Shown piece after piece: positions 45,801 to 54,927 of a DNA stretch of 64,000 bases. The stretch covers positions 124,001-188,000 of the forward strand of contig CAVRTM010000006.1 of NCBI GenBank assembly GCA_963724015.1, given 5' to 3'. The notes below the pieces were generated by a model. The model saw nothing but the letters and a program-made list of their open reading frames with translations. It made no database searches and was not told the DNA's origin. The stretch comes from CAVRTM01 sp963724015 (lineage in GTDB: Bacteria; Actinomycetota; Actinomycetes; Actinomycetales; Dermatophilaceae). The position numbers were made by a program, and so were the translations under genes. Positions within the stretch are counted from its first letter, which is position 1; each line of letters starts with the position of its first letter.

Positions 45801-46414
45801 GAGCCCATGAGCATCGTGCCCGTGGTCTCGACCGTCACCTGGACCATGACCGGGAGGTTCTCGCCGGCGTCGGCCAGCGCACGCCGCGCGCCGATGACGG
45901 CGGCCTTGGCCTGCAGCAGGTCCTGCGAGGTCTCGATGAGGATGGCGTCCACCCCGCCGTCGACCATGCCGCGGGCCTGTTCGGCGTACGCGTCGCGCAG
46001 CAGGGCGAACGGCGCGTGCCCCAGCGAGGGGAGCTTGGTGCCCGGACCGACCGAACCGATGACGAACCGCGGCTGCTCGGGCGTGGACCACGCCGCGGCG
46101 GACTCCGCCGCGATGCGGGCGCCCGCGTGGGCCAGCTCGTAGATCCGGTCCGAGATGTCGTACTCGCCGAGGTTGGCGTAGTTGGCGCCGAAGGTGTTGG
46201 TCTCGACGCAGTCGACGCCCACCTCGAAGTACGCGTCGTGGACGCCGCGGACGATGTCCGGCCGGGTGATGTTGAGGATCTCGTTACAGCCCTCGTGCCC
46301 CTGGAAGTCGTCCATCGAGGGGTCGGCCGCCTGGAGCATCGTGCCCATCGCGCCGTCGGCGACGAGGACACGCTCGGCGAGCGCGGTGCGGAAGAGGTCG
46401 GAGCGGCTGCTCAA
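42865..46414 (-). CDS. metH: Cobalamin-dependent methionine synthase, C-terminal frame break
   Basis: About 1182 aa. Domains in order: homocysteine-binding (LVADGAMGTML; zinc cysteines in LNCATG and GGCCGTTP), methyltetrahydrofolate-binding (SIGERTNANGSKGFREA), cobalamin-binding with the axial His in GDVHDIGKN, and the activation domain (YFPCYSEGNDVVVLHDD). One extra base near 42920 (TCGACCGACGCAC) separates the last 15 residues, which read MVVHHPEAKYFNAT in the next frame. TTG 46414 is the likely start (GAAGG nearby). No B12 riboswitch is visible upstream. Confidence 0.94.
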
Positions 46415-46448
46415 TGTGGTGGACCTTCGCGTCGGGGGATCGGCCCTG

Positions 46449-46454
46449 AGTCTA
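46449..46454 (-). promoter_or_regulatory. -10 box of metH
   Basis: TAGACT on the minus strand predicts a start near 46442 and a 5' leader of roughly 28 bases, too short for a cobalamin riboswitch. Confidence 0.35.
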
Positions 46455-46555
46455 TCGGCGGGGTGGATGGCGGCCCGACCGGGATTCCGTAGTCTGGTCA
46501 CCCGGGCCGCGGCACCGTCGCCGCGGGCACCCCCGCCACGACGCACCAGGAGGCA

Positions 46556-47410
46556 GTGTTGATCGAGCTCGAGGACGTGCGGGAGCTGCGCGACCCGATC
46601 ATGATCGCCGCCTTCGAGGGGTGGAACGACGCCGGCGAGTCCGCGACATCCGCCATCGAGCACCTGTCGGACGTCTGGGGCGCCGAGCCGATCGCCGCGC
46701 TCGACCCTGAGGACTACTACGACTTCCAGGTCAACCGGCCGCGGGTGGTCGCCGACGACGGCCGCCGCCGGATCAGCTGGCCGACGACCCGGATCCTGCT
46801 GGCGACCTCCTCCGGCACCGACCGGGACGTGATCCTCGTGCAGGGCATCGAGCCGTCCACGCGCTGGCGGTCGTTCACCATCGAGCTGCTGGAGTTCGCC
46901 CAGTCCGTGGGCGTGTCGACGTTCGTCACGCTCGGCGCGCTGCTGGCGGACGTGCCGCACACCCGGCCGCTGCCGATCAACGCCACGTCCGAGCACGAGG
47001 ACATGATCCACCGCTACGACCTCGAGGCGAGCAAGTACGAGGGGCCCACGGGCATCGTGGGCGTCCTGGCGGATGCCGCCGCCCAGGCCGACCTGCCCTC
47101 GCTGTCCTGCTGGGCCGCCGTGCCGCACTACGCCGGCGGCACGCCCTCCCCCAAGGCGACTCTCGGCCTGATCACCAAGCTCGAGGAGCTGCTGGACATC
47201 ACCATCCCGCACGGCGAGCTGGCCGAGCAGGCGCGGGCGTGGGAGCACGGCGTCGACGAGCTGGCCGAGTCCGACGACGAGGTGGCGGAGTACGTCCAGA
47301 GCCTCGAGCAGGCGCAGGACACCGCCGACCTGCCCGAGGCCAGCGGTGACGCCATCGCGCGGGAGTTCGAGCGCTACCTGCGCCGGCGCGGCGACGAGCC
47401 CCCGGCCTGA
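46556..47410 (+). CDS. PAC2 family protein (proteasome assembly chaperone-like)
   Basis: The 284-aa protein matches the actinobacterial PAC2 family (IMIAAFEGWNDAGESATSAI, VRPxV-like RPRVVADDGRR, and AVPHYAGGTPSPKATLGL). Homologues resemble eukaryotic proteasome assembly chaperones, but a role in proteasome assembly in bacteria is not established. AGGAGG (46548-46553) precedes GTG 46556; TTG 46559 has better spacing and may be the true start. It is divergent from metH and convergent with mshC. Confidence 0.9.
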   Translation: MLIELEDVRELRDPIMIAAFEGWNDAGESATSAIEHLSDVWGAEPIAALDPEDYYDFQVNRPRVVADDGRRRISWPTTRILLATSSGTDRDVILVQGIEPSTRWRSFTIELLEFAQSVGVSTFVTLGALLADVPHTRPLPINATSEHEDMIHRYDLEASKYEGPTGIVGVLADAAAQADLPSLSCWAAVPHYAGGTPSPKATLGLITKLEELLDITIPHGELAEQARAWEHGVDELAESDDEVAEYVQSLEQAQDTADLPEASGDAIAREFERYLRRRGDEPPA

Positions 47411-47506
47411 GGCCCCCGCCGACCAGCAGCCACCGCGGAGCACGTCCCGCAGGCAGGCACGACGCGCCGTCAGGCAGCGGACTGTCAGCCACGCCTGGCA
47501 GGAGCC

Positions 47507-48766
47507 TCAGAGGCGGACGCCCAGCAGCGCGTCGACGGTGCGGGACACCAGTCCTGGTGCGCCGAGGTCGTCGCCGCCCCGGTCGAGACTCTCGCGGGCC
47601 CAGCGGTCCACCGCCGCCAGCGCGGTCGGGGTGTCCAGGTCGTCGGCCACGCACTCACGCACGCGGGCGACCGTCGCCTCGGCGGCCGGCCCGGCGTTGA
47701 CCGACATCGCCGCCCGCCAGGTCGCCAGCCGCTCCTGGGCCTGCGCCAGGCCCTCGTCCGTCCAGTCCCACGGCGTCCGGTAGTGGTGGGCCAGCAGCGC
47801 CAGCCGGATGGCCATCGGGTCCACCCCGGCCCGCCGCAGGGCCGACACGAGCACCAGGTTGCCCTTGGACTTGCTCATCTTCTCGCCGTCCAGGCCGACC
47901 ATGGCCTGGTGGACGTACGCCCGCGCGAACGGGCTCTGGCCGGTCAGGCCGGTCGCCTGCACGGCGCTCATCTCGTGGTGGGGGAACACCAGGTCGGTGC
48001 CACCGCCCTGCACGTCGAAGCTCATGCCCAGGTAGTCCAGCGCGATGGAGGTGCACTCGATGTGCCAGCCGGGGCGCCCCTCGCCGACCTCGCCGCCGGG
48101 CCAGGACGGCTCGCCCTCGCGGCGGGCGCGCCACAGCAGCGGGTCCAGCGGGTCGCGCTTGCCCTCCCGGTCGGGGTCGCCGCCGCGGTCGGCGAAGACC
48201 TCCATCATCTGCTCGCGCGTCCACGACGAGACCGCGCCGAAGCCGGGCTCGGTCGACAGGTCGAAGTAGACGTCGCCCGCGCCGGGGTCGCCCTCGCCCG
48301 CGGGCAGCTCGACGCGGTACGCCGAGCCCTTGGCCAGCAGCTCGCCGACGGTCTTGGCGACCTGGTCCACCGCCTCGACGACGCCGATGTAGTGGTCGGG
48401 GGCGATCACGGCGAGCGCGGTCATGTCCTCGCGGAACAGGGCGATCTCGCCGGCGGCGAGGTCCTGCCAGCCGACACCGTCGCGCTGGGCCCGCTCGAGC
48501 AGCGGCTCGTCCACGTCGGTGACGTTCTGCACGTAGAGCACCTCGTGCCCCGCGTCGCGCAGCGCGCGCCCGAGGACGTCGAAGGTGACGTAGGTCGCCG
48601 CGTGCCCCATGTGCGTGGCGTCGTACGGCGTGATGCCGCAGACGTACATCCGCGCCACCGGGCCGGGGGTCAGCGGGCGCAGGGTGTCAGAGGCGGTGTC
48701 GTGCACGCGCACGGGCAGACCCGCGCCGGGGAGGGCAGGGATGAACGGGGAGGGCCAGGCTTTCAC
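47507..48766 (-). CDS. mshC: Mycothiol cysteine ligase MshC
   Basis: The 419-aa enzyme joins cysteine to GlcN-Ins with ATP, the third step of mycothiol synthesis. It is a paralogue of cysteinyl-tRNA synthetase: MYVCGITPYDATHMGHAATY holds a zinc Cys and the HIGH-like site, GWHIECTSIALDYLG further zinc ligands, and KMSKSKGN the second ATP motif. It is shorter than CysS and lacks the anticodon-binding domain. GTG 48766 fits the family start. Confidence 0.95.
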   Translation of the reverse strand: MKAWPSPFIPALPGAGLPVRVHDTASDTLRPLTPGPVARMYVCGITPYDATHMGHAATYVTFDVLGRALRDAGHEVLYVQNVTDVDEPLLERAQRDGVGWQDLAAGEIALFREDMTALAVIAPDHYIGVVEAVDQVAKTVGELLAKGSAYRVELPAGEGDPGAGDVYFDLSTEPGFGAVSSWTREQMMEVFADRGGDPDREGKRDPLDPLLWRARREGEPSWPGGEVGEGRPGWHIECTSIALDYLGMSFDVQGGGTDLVFPHHEMSAVQATGLTGQSPFARAYVHQAMVGLDGEKMSKSKGNLVLVSALRRAGVDPMAIRLALLAHHYRTPWDWTDEGLAQAQERLATWRAAMSVNAGPAAEATVARVRECVADDLDTPTALAAVDRWARESLDRGGDDLGAPGLVSRTVDALLGVRL

Positions 48767-48857
48767 GTCAGGAGCCTAGACCGGCGCCCGTCGGCCGCTC
48801 ACAGCGGACGCCCGAGGCCGGCCCGGACGCGCCCGCAGGTCGAGCTGCCCGCACGGC

Positions 48858-49671
48858 TCACAGCGGCGGCCAGGGGACGGCGGGCCAGCGGTGCCCCGGG
48901 CCCGGGAAACGGCCCCGGCGCAGCAGCCCGTCCACCCGTGCCCGCACGGCCTGCACCTCCGCGGGCGCCAGCAGGGCATCGAGGCCCTGCGCCAGGCTGC
49001 TGGAGCGGTGCACTCAGGTCGGTGGCCAGGGCGTCGAGGCGGGACAGCTCGACGTCGGGCAGCGGCGTGCCCGCCCACCCCCACAGGATCGTCCGCAGCT
49101 TCAGCTCCTCGTGGAAGCTGAGGCCGTGGTCGAAGCCCCACAGGGACCCCTGCCGGTCCAGCACGAGGTGGGAGCCCTTGCGGTCGGCGTTGTTGATGAC
49201 GATGTCGAGGACCGCGACCGCGGCCAGGTCGGGCCGGTCGGCGTGCGCCACGACCACCGGCGACCCGTTGTGCAGCTCCGCCTCGAACACGGGCAGCCAG
49301 CCCGGTTCCATCCGGCCGGCTGGGACCAGGTCGACCAGCCCCTCGGGGCGCGGCACGACCACGTCCTCGTCGTCGGTGCCGTCCAGGCCCTCGATCCACA
49401 GCTGCACGGTCCCCCGGCCGGCCGGGCCGTCGCGCAGCACGGTCGGGGGGACGACGTCCCAGCCCCCGGCCGCGGACACGACGTACGACGCCGCCTCCCG
49501 GTTGGCGAGCGTGCCGCTCGGGAAGTCCCAGAGCGGGCGCTCCCCGCGGACCGGCTTGTACATCACCCGGGTCTCGACCCCACCGCGCTCCAGGCGCGCG
49601 AGCAGGGCCAGGTTGGAGGCGTCGACCAGCTGCCCCTCGATCTCCAGCTCGCCGAGGGTCAGCAGCTCCAT
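48858..49671 (-). CDS. Conserved actinobacterial protein (SCO1664-like), one frame break
   Basis: Restored length is about 270 aa. The family, with a PI3/4-kinase-like look (LDIVINNADRKGSHLVLDR and GFDHGLSFHEELKLRTILWG resemble a kinase catalytic and DFG-like loop), lies next to mshC in many actinobacteria; its function is unproven. One extra base near 49010 (GCTCCAGCAGC) separates the last 45 residues, which read SSLAQGLDALLAP and end at 48858. It is preceded by DUF3090 with a 44-bp gap. Confidence 0.8.
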
Positions 49672-49715
49672 CAGCTCCGCGGCCTCGGCCTCGGTCGAGG
49701 GCGGCAGGATCCCGG

Positions 49716-50276
49716 TCAGCGCTTGTAGCCGTTCGCGCGCGGGCAGATGTGCCCGGTCAGGTCCAGCGGTCCACCGCAGAAGGGGCAGGGGGGCCGGCCG
49801 GCCTGGACCAGCCGGGTGCAGCGGCGGGCGAACGCCCGGGCCGTGCTGGGGCCGATGACGACGCGGAAGATGGTGCGGTCGGCGCTCTCGTCCTCCTCCT
49901 CCTCGACGATCACGGGGTCGCCCTCGTCATCGAGCTCGACGACGTCCTCGCCGTCGTGGCACTCCAGGATGACCACCCGCCGCTCGGCGTCCCACCCCAG
50001 GCTCATGGTGCCGACGCGGAACTCGTCCTCGATCGGAGTGTCCAGCGGGGCGTTGTCCTCGACCTCGACCGCGACGTCCTCGGTCGCGTCGCCGCCGGCG
50101 AAGTCGTCGAGCAGGTCGTTGACCCGGTCGGCGAGGACGACCACCTGCTGCTTCTCCAGGGACACGCTGGTGACGCGTGGACCCTCGCTGGCCTGCAGGA
50201 AGAAGGTCCGCTGCCCGGGAGGCCCCACCGTGCCTGCGACGAACCTGTCGGGTGGGTCGAAGTCGATGACCGGCAT
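49716..50276 (-). CDS. DUF3090 family protein
   Basis: The 186-aa intact protein starts VIDFDPPDRFVAGTVG and ends with a zinc-ribbon-like CPFCGGPLDLTGHICP (three cysteines plus His). A Glu/Asp-rich loop lies around residue 130. The family is actinobacterial and of unknown function, in a conserved cluster with a histidine phosphatase and the SCO1664-like protein. ATG 50276 is chosen by the family start; the same frame runs upstream into the phosphatase gene because of a frame break there. Confidence 0.88.
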   Translation of the reverse strand: MPVIDFDPPDRFVAGTVGPPGQRTFFLQASEGPRVTSVSLEKQQVVVLADRVNDLLDDFAGGDATEDVAVEVEDNAPLDTPIEDEFRVGTMSLGWDAERRVVILECHDGEDVVELDDEGDPVIVEEEEDESADRTIFRVVIGPSTARAFARRCTRLVQAGRPPCPFCGGPLDLTGHICPRANGYKR

Positions 50277-50358
50277 GGCTTCGACTTTAGTCGGCGGTCC
50301 CGGCGCCGCCACCCACCGGTGCGTCGCCCGACGTGTCGGCAGCCGGTACGGCGGCCGG

Positions 50359-51089
50359 CTACGGCGCCGGTACGGCGGGCCCCGCTGCCGCGTCACTGTC
50401 GCCGGTCCCGTCCTCCCCCGCCGTGTCCGGCTGGGGCGGGGCGGCACGAGGCCGGCCAGGTCGATGCCGGCGTCGTTGACGCGCACCACGAACGGCCGGC
50501 GCTCGGTGTAGCGGACGACGGACAGCGACGCCGGGTCGACCATGATCCGCTGGAACTGGTCCAGGTGCGCGCCGGCCGCGTCGGCGATGACCGACTTGAT
50601 CACGTCGCCGTGCGACACCGCCACCCACAGGGCGTCCGGACCGTGGTCGCGGGCGACGGCGGCGTCCGTCGCCCGGATGGCCCGCACCGCCCGCAGCTGC
50701 ATCTCGGCGATGGACTCCCCCGGGAACTCCTCGCTGTCGGGGAAGCGCGCCGCGCTCGGGTGGTCCTGCACCACCCGCCAGAGCGGGTCCTGGGCCAGGT
50801 CCTTCAGGGCGCTACCGGTCCACGCGCCGTAGCGACACTCCCCCAGGTCCTGCTCGGTCTCGACCTCGAGCGCGCCGAGCGCGTCGGCGAGGATCACCGA
50901 GGTCTCCTGGCAGCGCTGCAGCGGGCTGCTGACGATCGCCGCCACCGGCAGACCGCTGAGCCGCTTTCCGAGCGCCTCGGCCTGGCCGCGGCCCGCGTCG
51001 TCGAGGCCCACGCCCGCGGTCCAGCCGGCGAGCGTCCCACTCGCGTTGGCGGTCGTACGGCCATGACGGACCAGCAGGCAGATCGGCAC
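50359..51089 (-). CDS. Histidine-phosphatase superfamily protein (phosphoglycerate mutase-like), C-terminal frame break
   Basis: About 243 aa. The catalytic LLVRHGRTTANASG (phospho-His) opens the protein, with VVSSPLQRCQET-like and VAVSHGDVIKSVIAD motifs following. GTG 51089 is preferred because TACAGT lies seven bases upstream; GTG 51098 is an alternative. In the low-complexity C-terminus near 50440 a base appears missing; restoring it gives a Pro/Asp-rich tail that stops at 50359 instead of running into DUF3090. Confidence 0.84.
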
Positions 51090-51096
51090 GCGCGCC

Positions 51097-51102
51097 ACTG
51101 TA
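51097..51102 (-). promoter_or_regulatory. -10 box of leaderless histidine-phosphatase operon
   Basis: TACAGT on the minus strand ends seven bases before GTG 51089 and decides that start over GTG 51098, which overlaps the box. Confidence 0.45.
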
Positions 51103-51148
51103 CGTCGGCTTGCGTGCGGCCGGCCGCACGGCGTGGTGACATAGCCCT

Positions 51149-52150
51149 GTGATCGTTGACCAGGCCGTCTACCGCGACGGGCACCGCATCCAGTGCACCG
51201 ACCTGCAGAAGGAGCTCGAGTGCCTGCGGGCCGACCAGCAGGGTTTCATCTGGATCGGTCTGAAGGACCCCACCGACGCCGAGTTCGCGCTGGTCAACCA
51301 CGACCTCAAGCTGCACCCGCTGGCCGTCGAGGACGCGATCAAGGGCAACCAGCGCCCGAAGCTGGACGTGTACGACGAGTCGATGTTCGTGGTCCTGAAG
51401 ACGCTGCGCTACGTGGAGAAGACGTCCGACATCGAGACCGGCGACATGATGATCTTCGTCGGCGACCGGTTCGTGGTGACCGTGCGCAAGGGCGAGGGCA
51501 ACCCGCTTGCCGGCGTCCGGGCCCGGCTGGAGCACACGCCCGAGCAGCTGGCCTACGGGCCGATCGCGGTTCTGTACTCGGTGATGGACTCGATCGTGGA
51601 CAACTACGCGGCCATCGACGCCGAGCTGATGGAGGACCTGGACGCGATCGAGCGCACGGTGTTCTCCGGGGCTGTCAAGGTTGACGCCTCCCAGATCTAC
51701 CTGCTCAAGCGCGAGGTCCTGGAGGCCAAGCGTGCCGCCGTGCCGCTGGCCGACCCGCTGCAGCGGCTTGCCCGCGACCACGCCACCCCGTTCATGCACG
51801 AGCAGGCGCGGCCGTTCTTCAGCGACATCTCCGACCACCTGCTGAAGGTCATCGACCACGTCGAGTCCTACGACCGGCTGCTCACCGACGTCCTGTCGGC
51901 GCACCTGGCCCAGATCTCCGTGCAGCAGAACGACGACATGCGGCGCATCTCCGCCTGGGTGGCGATTGCCGCGGTCCCCACGATGATCGCCGGGATCTAC
52001 GGCATGAACTTCACGAACATCCCCGAGCTGCAGGCCAGCATCGACGTCGGGTCGCACGAGTACTACTACGGCTACTTCGTCGTGCTGGCCGTCATGGCCG
52101 CGGTGTGCGTGTCGCTCTACCGCGCGTTCCGCCGCTCCGGCTGGCTCTGA
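51149..52150 (+). CDS. corA: Magnesium/cobalt transporter, CorA family
   Basis: The 333-aa protein has the large cytoplasmic N-terminal domain and two C-terminal membrane helices (about residues 270-325) with the pore-entrance motif YGMNFTNIPE between them. CorA pentamers take up Mg2+, and related members move Co2+ or Ni2+. GTG 51149 begins the gene. It is intact and divergent from the histidine-phosphatase operon across about 59 bp. Confidence 0.95.
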   Translation: MIVDQAVYRDGHRIQCTDLQKELECLRADQQGFIWIGLKDPTDAEFALVNHDLKLHPLAVEDAIKGNQRPKLDVYDESMFVVLKTLRYVEKTSDIETGDMMIFVGDRFVVTVRKGEGNPLAGVRARLEHTPEQLAYGPIAVLYSVMDSIVDNYAAIDAELMEDLDAIERTVFSGAVKVDASQIYLLKREVLEAKRAAVPLADPLQRLARDHATPFMHEQARPFFSDISDHLLKVIDHVESYDRLLTDVLSAHLAQISVQQNDDMRRISAWVAIAAVPTMIAGIYGMNFTNIPELQASIDVGSHEYYYGYFVVLAVMAAVCVSLYRAFRRSGWL

Positions 52151-52192
52151 GCGGCGCTGGGCCTCCTCGGGCGCCGCCCTGCGCCCGCAGCC

Positions 52193-52284
52193 GCCAGTGA
52201 GCGACGGCAGCAGGAGTCAGCGCGCAACGGCGGCGGGCGTCAGTGGGCGACGGCGGCAGGCGTCAGTGGGCGACGGCGAACAGC
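52193..52284. repeat. Four 23-bp tandem repeats at the 3' end of the CPBP gene
   Basis: Units start at 52193, 52216, 52239 and 52262; the last two are identical over 17 bases (GTCAGTGGGCGACGGCG). The 52262 unit contains the last codons and stop of the protease gene, so the array looks like outward duplication of the gene's 3' end. Confidence 0.75.
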
Positions 52285-52983
52285 GGCGGCAGGATCAGCA
52301 CCATGGACGACGACCAGGTGATGTGGGTCAGGATCGGCGCCAGCACCCCGCCGGAGGCACGGCGCTGCAGCCCGAGGACGAGCCCGAGCGTCGCGGCGGC
52401 GAACACCAGCATGGGGTTGCCGGTGGCGAGCGTCGCGACCGCGTAGACGGCCGTGGAGATGAGCACGGGGTAGCGGGCTCCGATCGCCGCGAACAGCGCC
52501 CCACGGAAGAAGACCTCCTCCGCGATGCCGTTGAGCACGGTGATCAGCAGGACCAGCGGCAGCGACCCGTATCGCGCGTGGTCCAGGACGTGCTGGGTGA
52601 AGTCGCGCAGCGGCGGGATCTGCCGCACGACCAGCGCGCCGAGGACGAACACGGCCACGGCCATGAGGCCGAGCACGATCGGCGTCACCACCGGCCGCCG
52701 CAAGCGTGCCCCGGAAGGGGATCCGGCCGAGGTGCAGCGGACCGGAAGCCAGGCCGCCGACGACCCACACGGCGGCGAGAGCGAGCGTCAGCGGGTAGAA
52801 CGCGGGGCTGCCCGGGGGCACCGACAGGGAGATCCCGAGCAGCGTCGCGCCGACGAGCAGGACCACGACCACGACCACCCGGCGGCGCAGGAAGGCGCTG
52901 TCGGGCTGGCGGTGGTCACGCTCGACCTTGTCGACCAGCGCCGGCCGCAGCAGCTGGACCAGCCGGGACGAGGAGACCGTCAT
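52263..52983 (-). CDS. CPBP family intramembrane glutamic protease, one frame break
   Basis: Restored length is about 239 aa. Six to seven membrane helices are predicted, with the CPBP (Abi/Rce1-like) motif GIAEEVFFRGAL (Glu-Glu-x3-Arg) and later histidines (LAPILTHITWSS). Such proteases act in prenyl-protein processing or bacteriocin immunity; the substrate is unknown. One extra base near 52708 (CACGCTTGCGG) splits the gene. Its ATG overlaps the stop of the upstream SDR gene (ATGA). Confidence 0.85.
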
Positions 52984-53948
52984 CGCCCGCGGTCGTGCCG
53001 CTCGGCCGACCCCACTGGTTTGCTGGCCTGGCCGTTGTTCTCGCTGCGCTCCCGCTCACCGCGCTCCCGCTCAGCGAGCGCCAGGCGCACCGCGTCGTCG
53101 TAGCCCATCGTCTGCCCGGGCACGACGTCGCGGATGGAGGTGTCGTGGACGACGACCTCGCTGGTCATCGAGTCGATCAGGTTGCGCGCGGTGGCCCGGT
53201 CGACGTCCGTGACGAAGGCCAGCCACAACGAGGACAGGTGGGGGGTGAGGAACGGCACGCCGATCAGCCGCAGGTCGCGGCCCTTCTGGATGAGGCAGGC
53301 CCGGCGCATCATGTCGACGTAGCGCAGCACCTCCGGGCCACCCACCTCGTAGACCTGACCACGGGCCTGCGGCGCGTCGAGGACCCCGACGAGGTAGCGG
53401 ATGACGTCGGGCAGGGCAATCGGCTGAGTCCTGGTGTTGACCCACCGTGGCGCGATCATCACCGGCAGCCGGTGGACCAGCTGACGCGTCAGCTCCCAGG
53501 AGATGCCGCCGTGGCCCACGACCACGGCCGCCCGCAGGACCGTCACGGGCACCCCCGCCGCCCCGAGCAGGGTCTCGACCTCACGACGCGACCGCAGGTG
53601 CGGCGACAGCTCGCTGTCCTCCTCGCCGAGGCCGCCGAGGTAGATGATGCGCTCGGTGCCGGCGCGGGCCGCGGCCTGCCCGAACGCCCGGGCGGCGTCC
53701 GCGTCCTTGTGCTCGAAGTCGGCGGAGCCGAGGGAGTGCACGAGGTAGTAGGCAACGTCGATGCCCTCGAGCGCGGCGTCGAGGCTGGCCGGGTCGCCGA
53801 CGTCACCGGCGACGGGCTCCCCCGCGCCGGTGTAGCGCTCGGGCGAACGCGTCATCGAGCGGACGGAGTGCCCGGCCTCGACGAGGGCCTCGCACAGGTG
53901 GGAGCCGATGAACCCGGAGGCTCCGGTGACCAGCACACGGGACGACAC
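52980..53948 (-). CDS. NAD(P)H-binding SDR (atypical, DUF2867-like or NmrA-like)
   Basis: The 322-aa intact Rossmann protein starts VLVTGASGFIGSHLCEALVEAG and has GDVGDPASLDAALEG and YLGGLGEED, typical of complex-I-assembly-factor-like atypical SDRs. The C-terminal 35 residues are highly charged (alternating Glu-Arg), unlike the rest. The GTG start follows GAGGGGAA. It is probably cotranscribed with the CPBP protease. Confidence 0.85.
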   Translation of the reverse strand: MSSRVLVTGASGFIGSHLCEALVEAGHSVRSMTRSPERYTGAGEPVAGDVGDPASLDAALEGIDVAYYLVHSLGSADFEHKDADAARAFGQAAARAGTERIIYLGGLGEEDSELSPHLRSRREVETLLGAAGVPVTVLRAAVVVGHGGISWELTRQLVHRLPVMIAPRWVNTRTQPIALPDVIRYLVGVLDAPQARGQVYEVGGPEVLRYVDMMRRACLIQKGRDLRLIGVPFLTPHLSSLWLAFVTDVDRATARNLIDSMTSEVVVHDTSIRDVVPGQTMGYDDAVRLALAERERGERERSENNGQASKPVGSAERHDRGR

Positions 53949-54037
53949 AGGAGGTTCCCCTCTGGAGGCGGGGACCCGGCGGGAGCGCGGGACCCGCCTC
54001 CAGTGTGCGTCAGGGCACCGACAGGGTCAGGCGGCGG

Positions 54038-54889
54038 TCAGGTAGCGGTCAGCCACCCCGCGGAGAGCGCCACGATGAGCAGCACGCCGAGCGACACGCG
54101 GTACCAGGCGAACACCGTGATGGGGTGGCCGGCGACGAACCGCAGCAGCCATGCGATCGAGGCGTAGGCCACCACGAAGGCGACGACGATGCCGACGAGC
54201 ATCTGTCCGATGCCGAGCACCGAGACGTTGACGTCCTTGAGCTCGTACAGCCCGGCGGCCGTCAGCGCGGGGATCGCCATGAAGAAGGACAGTCGCGTCG
54301 CGGTGACCCGGTCGAGCCCGGCGAACAGGCCGGCCGAGATGGTCGCGCCCGAGCGGGAGATGCCCGGGATCAGCGAGACGCACTGCACCAGCCCGATCAC
54401 CAGCCCGTCGCGCAGGGTGACCCCGCCCTCGCCGCGCTGCATCCGGCGGCGCTCGAGCATGTCGTGGCGGCGCTCGGCGGCCCACATGACCGCGCTCCAG
54501 AGGATCAGCGCCAGGGCCACCACCCACAGGCTGCGCAAGGCGCCGGTGATCAGGTCCTTGGCCAGCAGGCCGACTACCGCCACCGGCACCGAGCCGATGA
54601 TCACCGCCCAGGCCAGGCGGTAGTCGTGGTCCTCGCGCCCTGACGCCGAGCGCAGGCCGCCGACCCAGGCCGTCAGCAGCCGCCAGATGTCCTTGGCGAA
54701 GTAGAGCAGCGTCGCCGCGATCGCCCCGAGCTGGATGATGGCGGTGTACGCCGTCACCGCCGGGTCGTCGACCGTGAGCCCGAGGAGCTTCTCGGTGATG
54801 GTGAGGTGCCCGGTGGAGGACACGGGCAGGAACTCGGTGAGCCCTTCCACGATCCCCAGCAGGACGGCGTGCAGGTAGGTCAGCTCCAC
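54038..54889 (-). CDS. uppP: Undecaprenyl-diphosphatase UppP (BacA)
   Basis: The 283-aa polytopic membrane phosphatase recycles undecaprenyl pyrophosphate to the monophosphate carrier of cell-wall synthesis and confers bacitracin resistance. Both signature motifs are present: GIVEGLTEFLPVSSTGHL near the start and LIPGISRSGATI around residue 175. GTG 54889 is preceded by AGGAAAAG. It lies 38 bp downstream of the LLM oxidoreductase gene. Confidence 0.95.
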   Translation of the reverse strand: MELTYLHAVLLGIVEGLTEFLPVSSTGHLTITEKLLGLTVDDPAVTAYTAIIQLGAIAATLLYFAKDIWRLLTAWVGGLRSASGREDHDYRLAWAVIIGSVPVAVVGLLAKDLITGALRSLWVVALALILWSAVMWAAERRHDMLERRRMQRGEGGVTLRDGLVIGLVQCVSLIPGISRSGATISAGLFAGLDRVTATRLSFFMAIPALTAAGLYELKDVNVSVLGIGQMLVGIVVAFVVAYASIAWLLRFVAGHPITVFAWYRVSLGVLLIVALSAGWLTAT

Positions 54890-54927
54890 GGAATCGCTTT
54901 TCCTCGTCGGTTGGTTGGCTCAGTCGG

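Noticed and set aside
46415..46555. Cobalamin riboswitch upstream of metH
   Set aside because: The gap between the divergent genes is only 141 bp, the predicted leader is about 28 bases, and no B12-box-like sequence is visible.
52193..52284. Possible CRISPR or attachment-site array
   Set aside because: The 23-bp units are contiguous, too short to hold spacers, and derive from the end of the protease gene.
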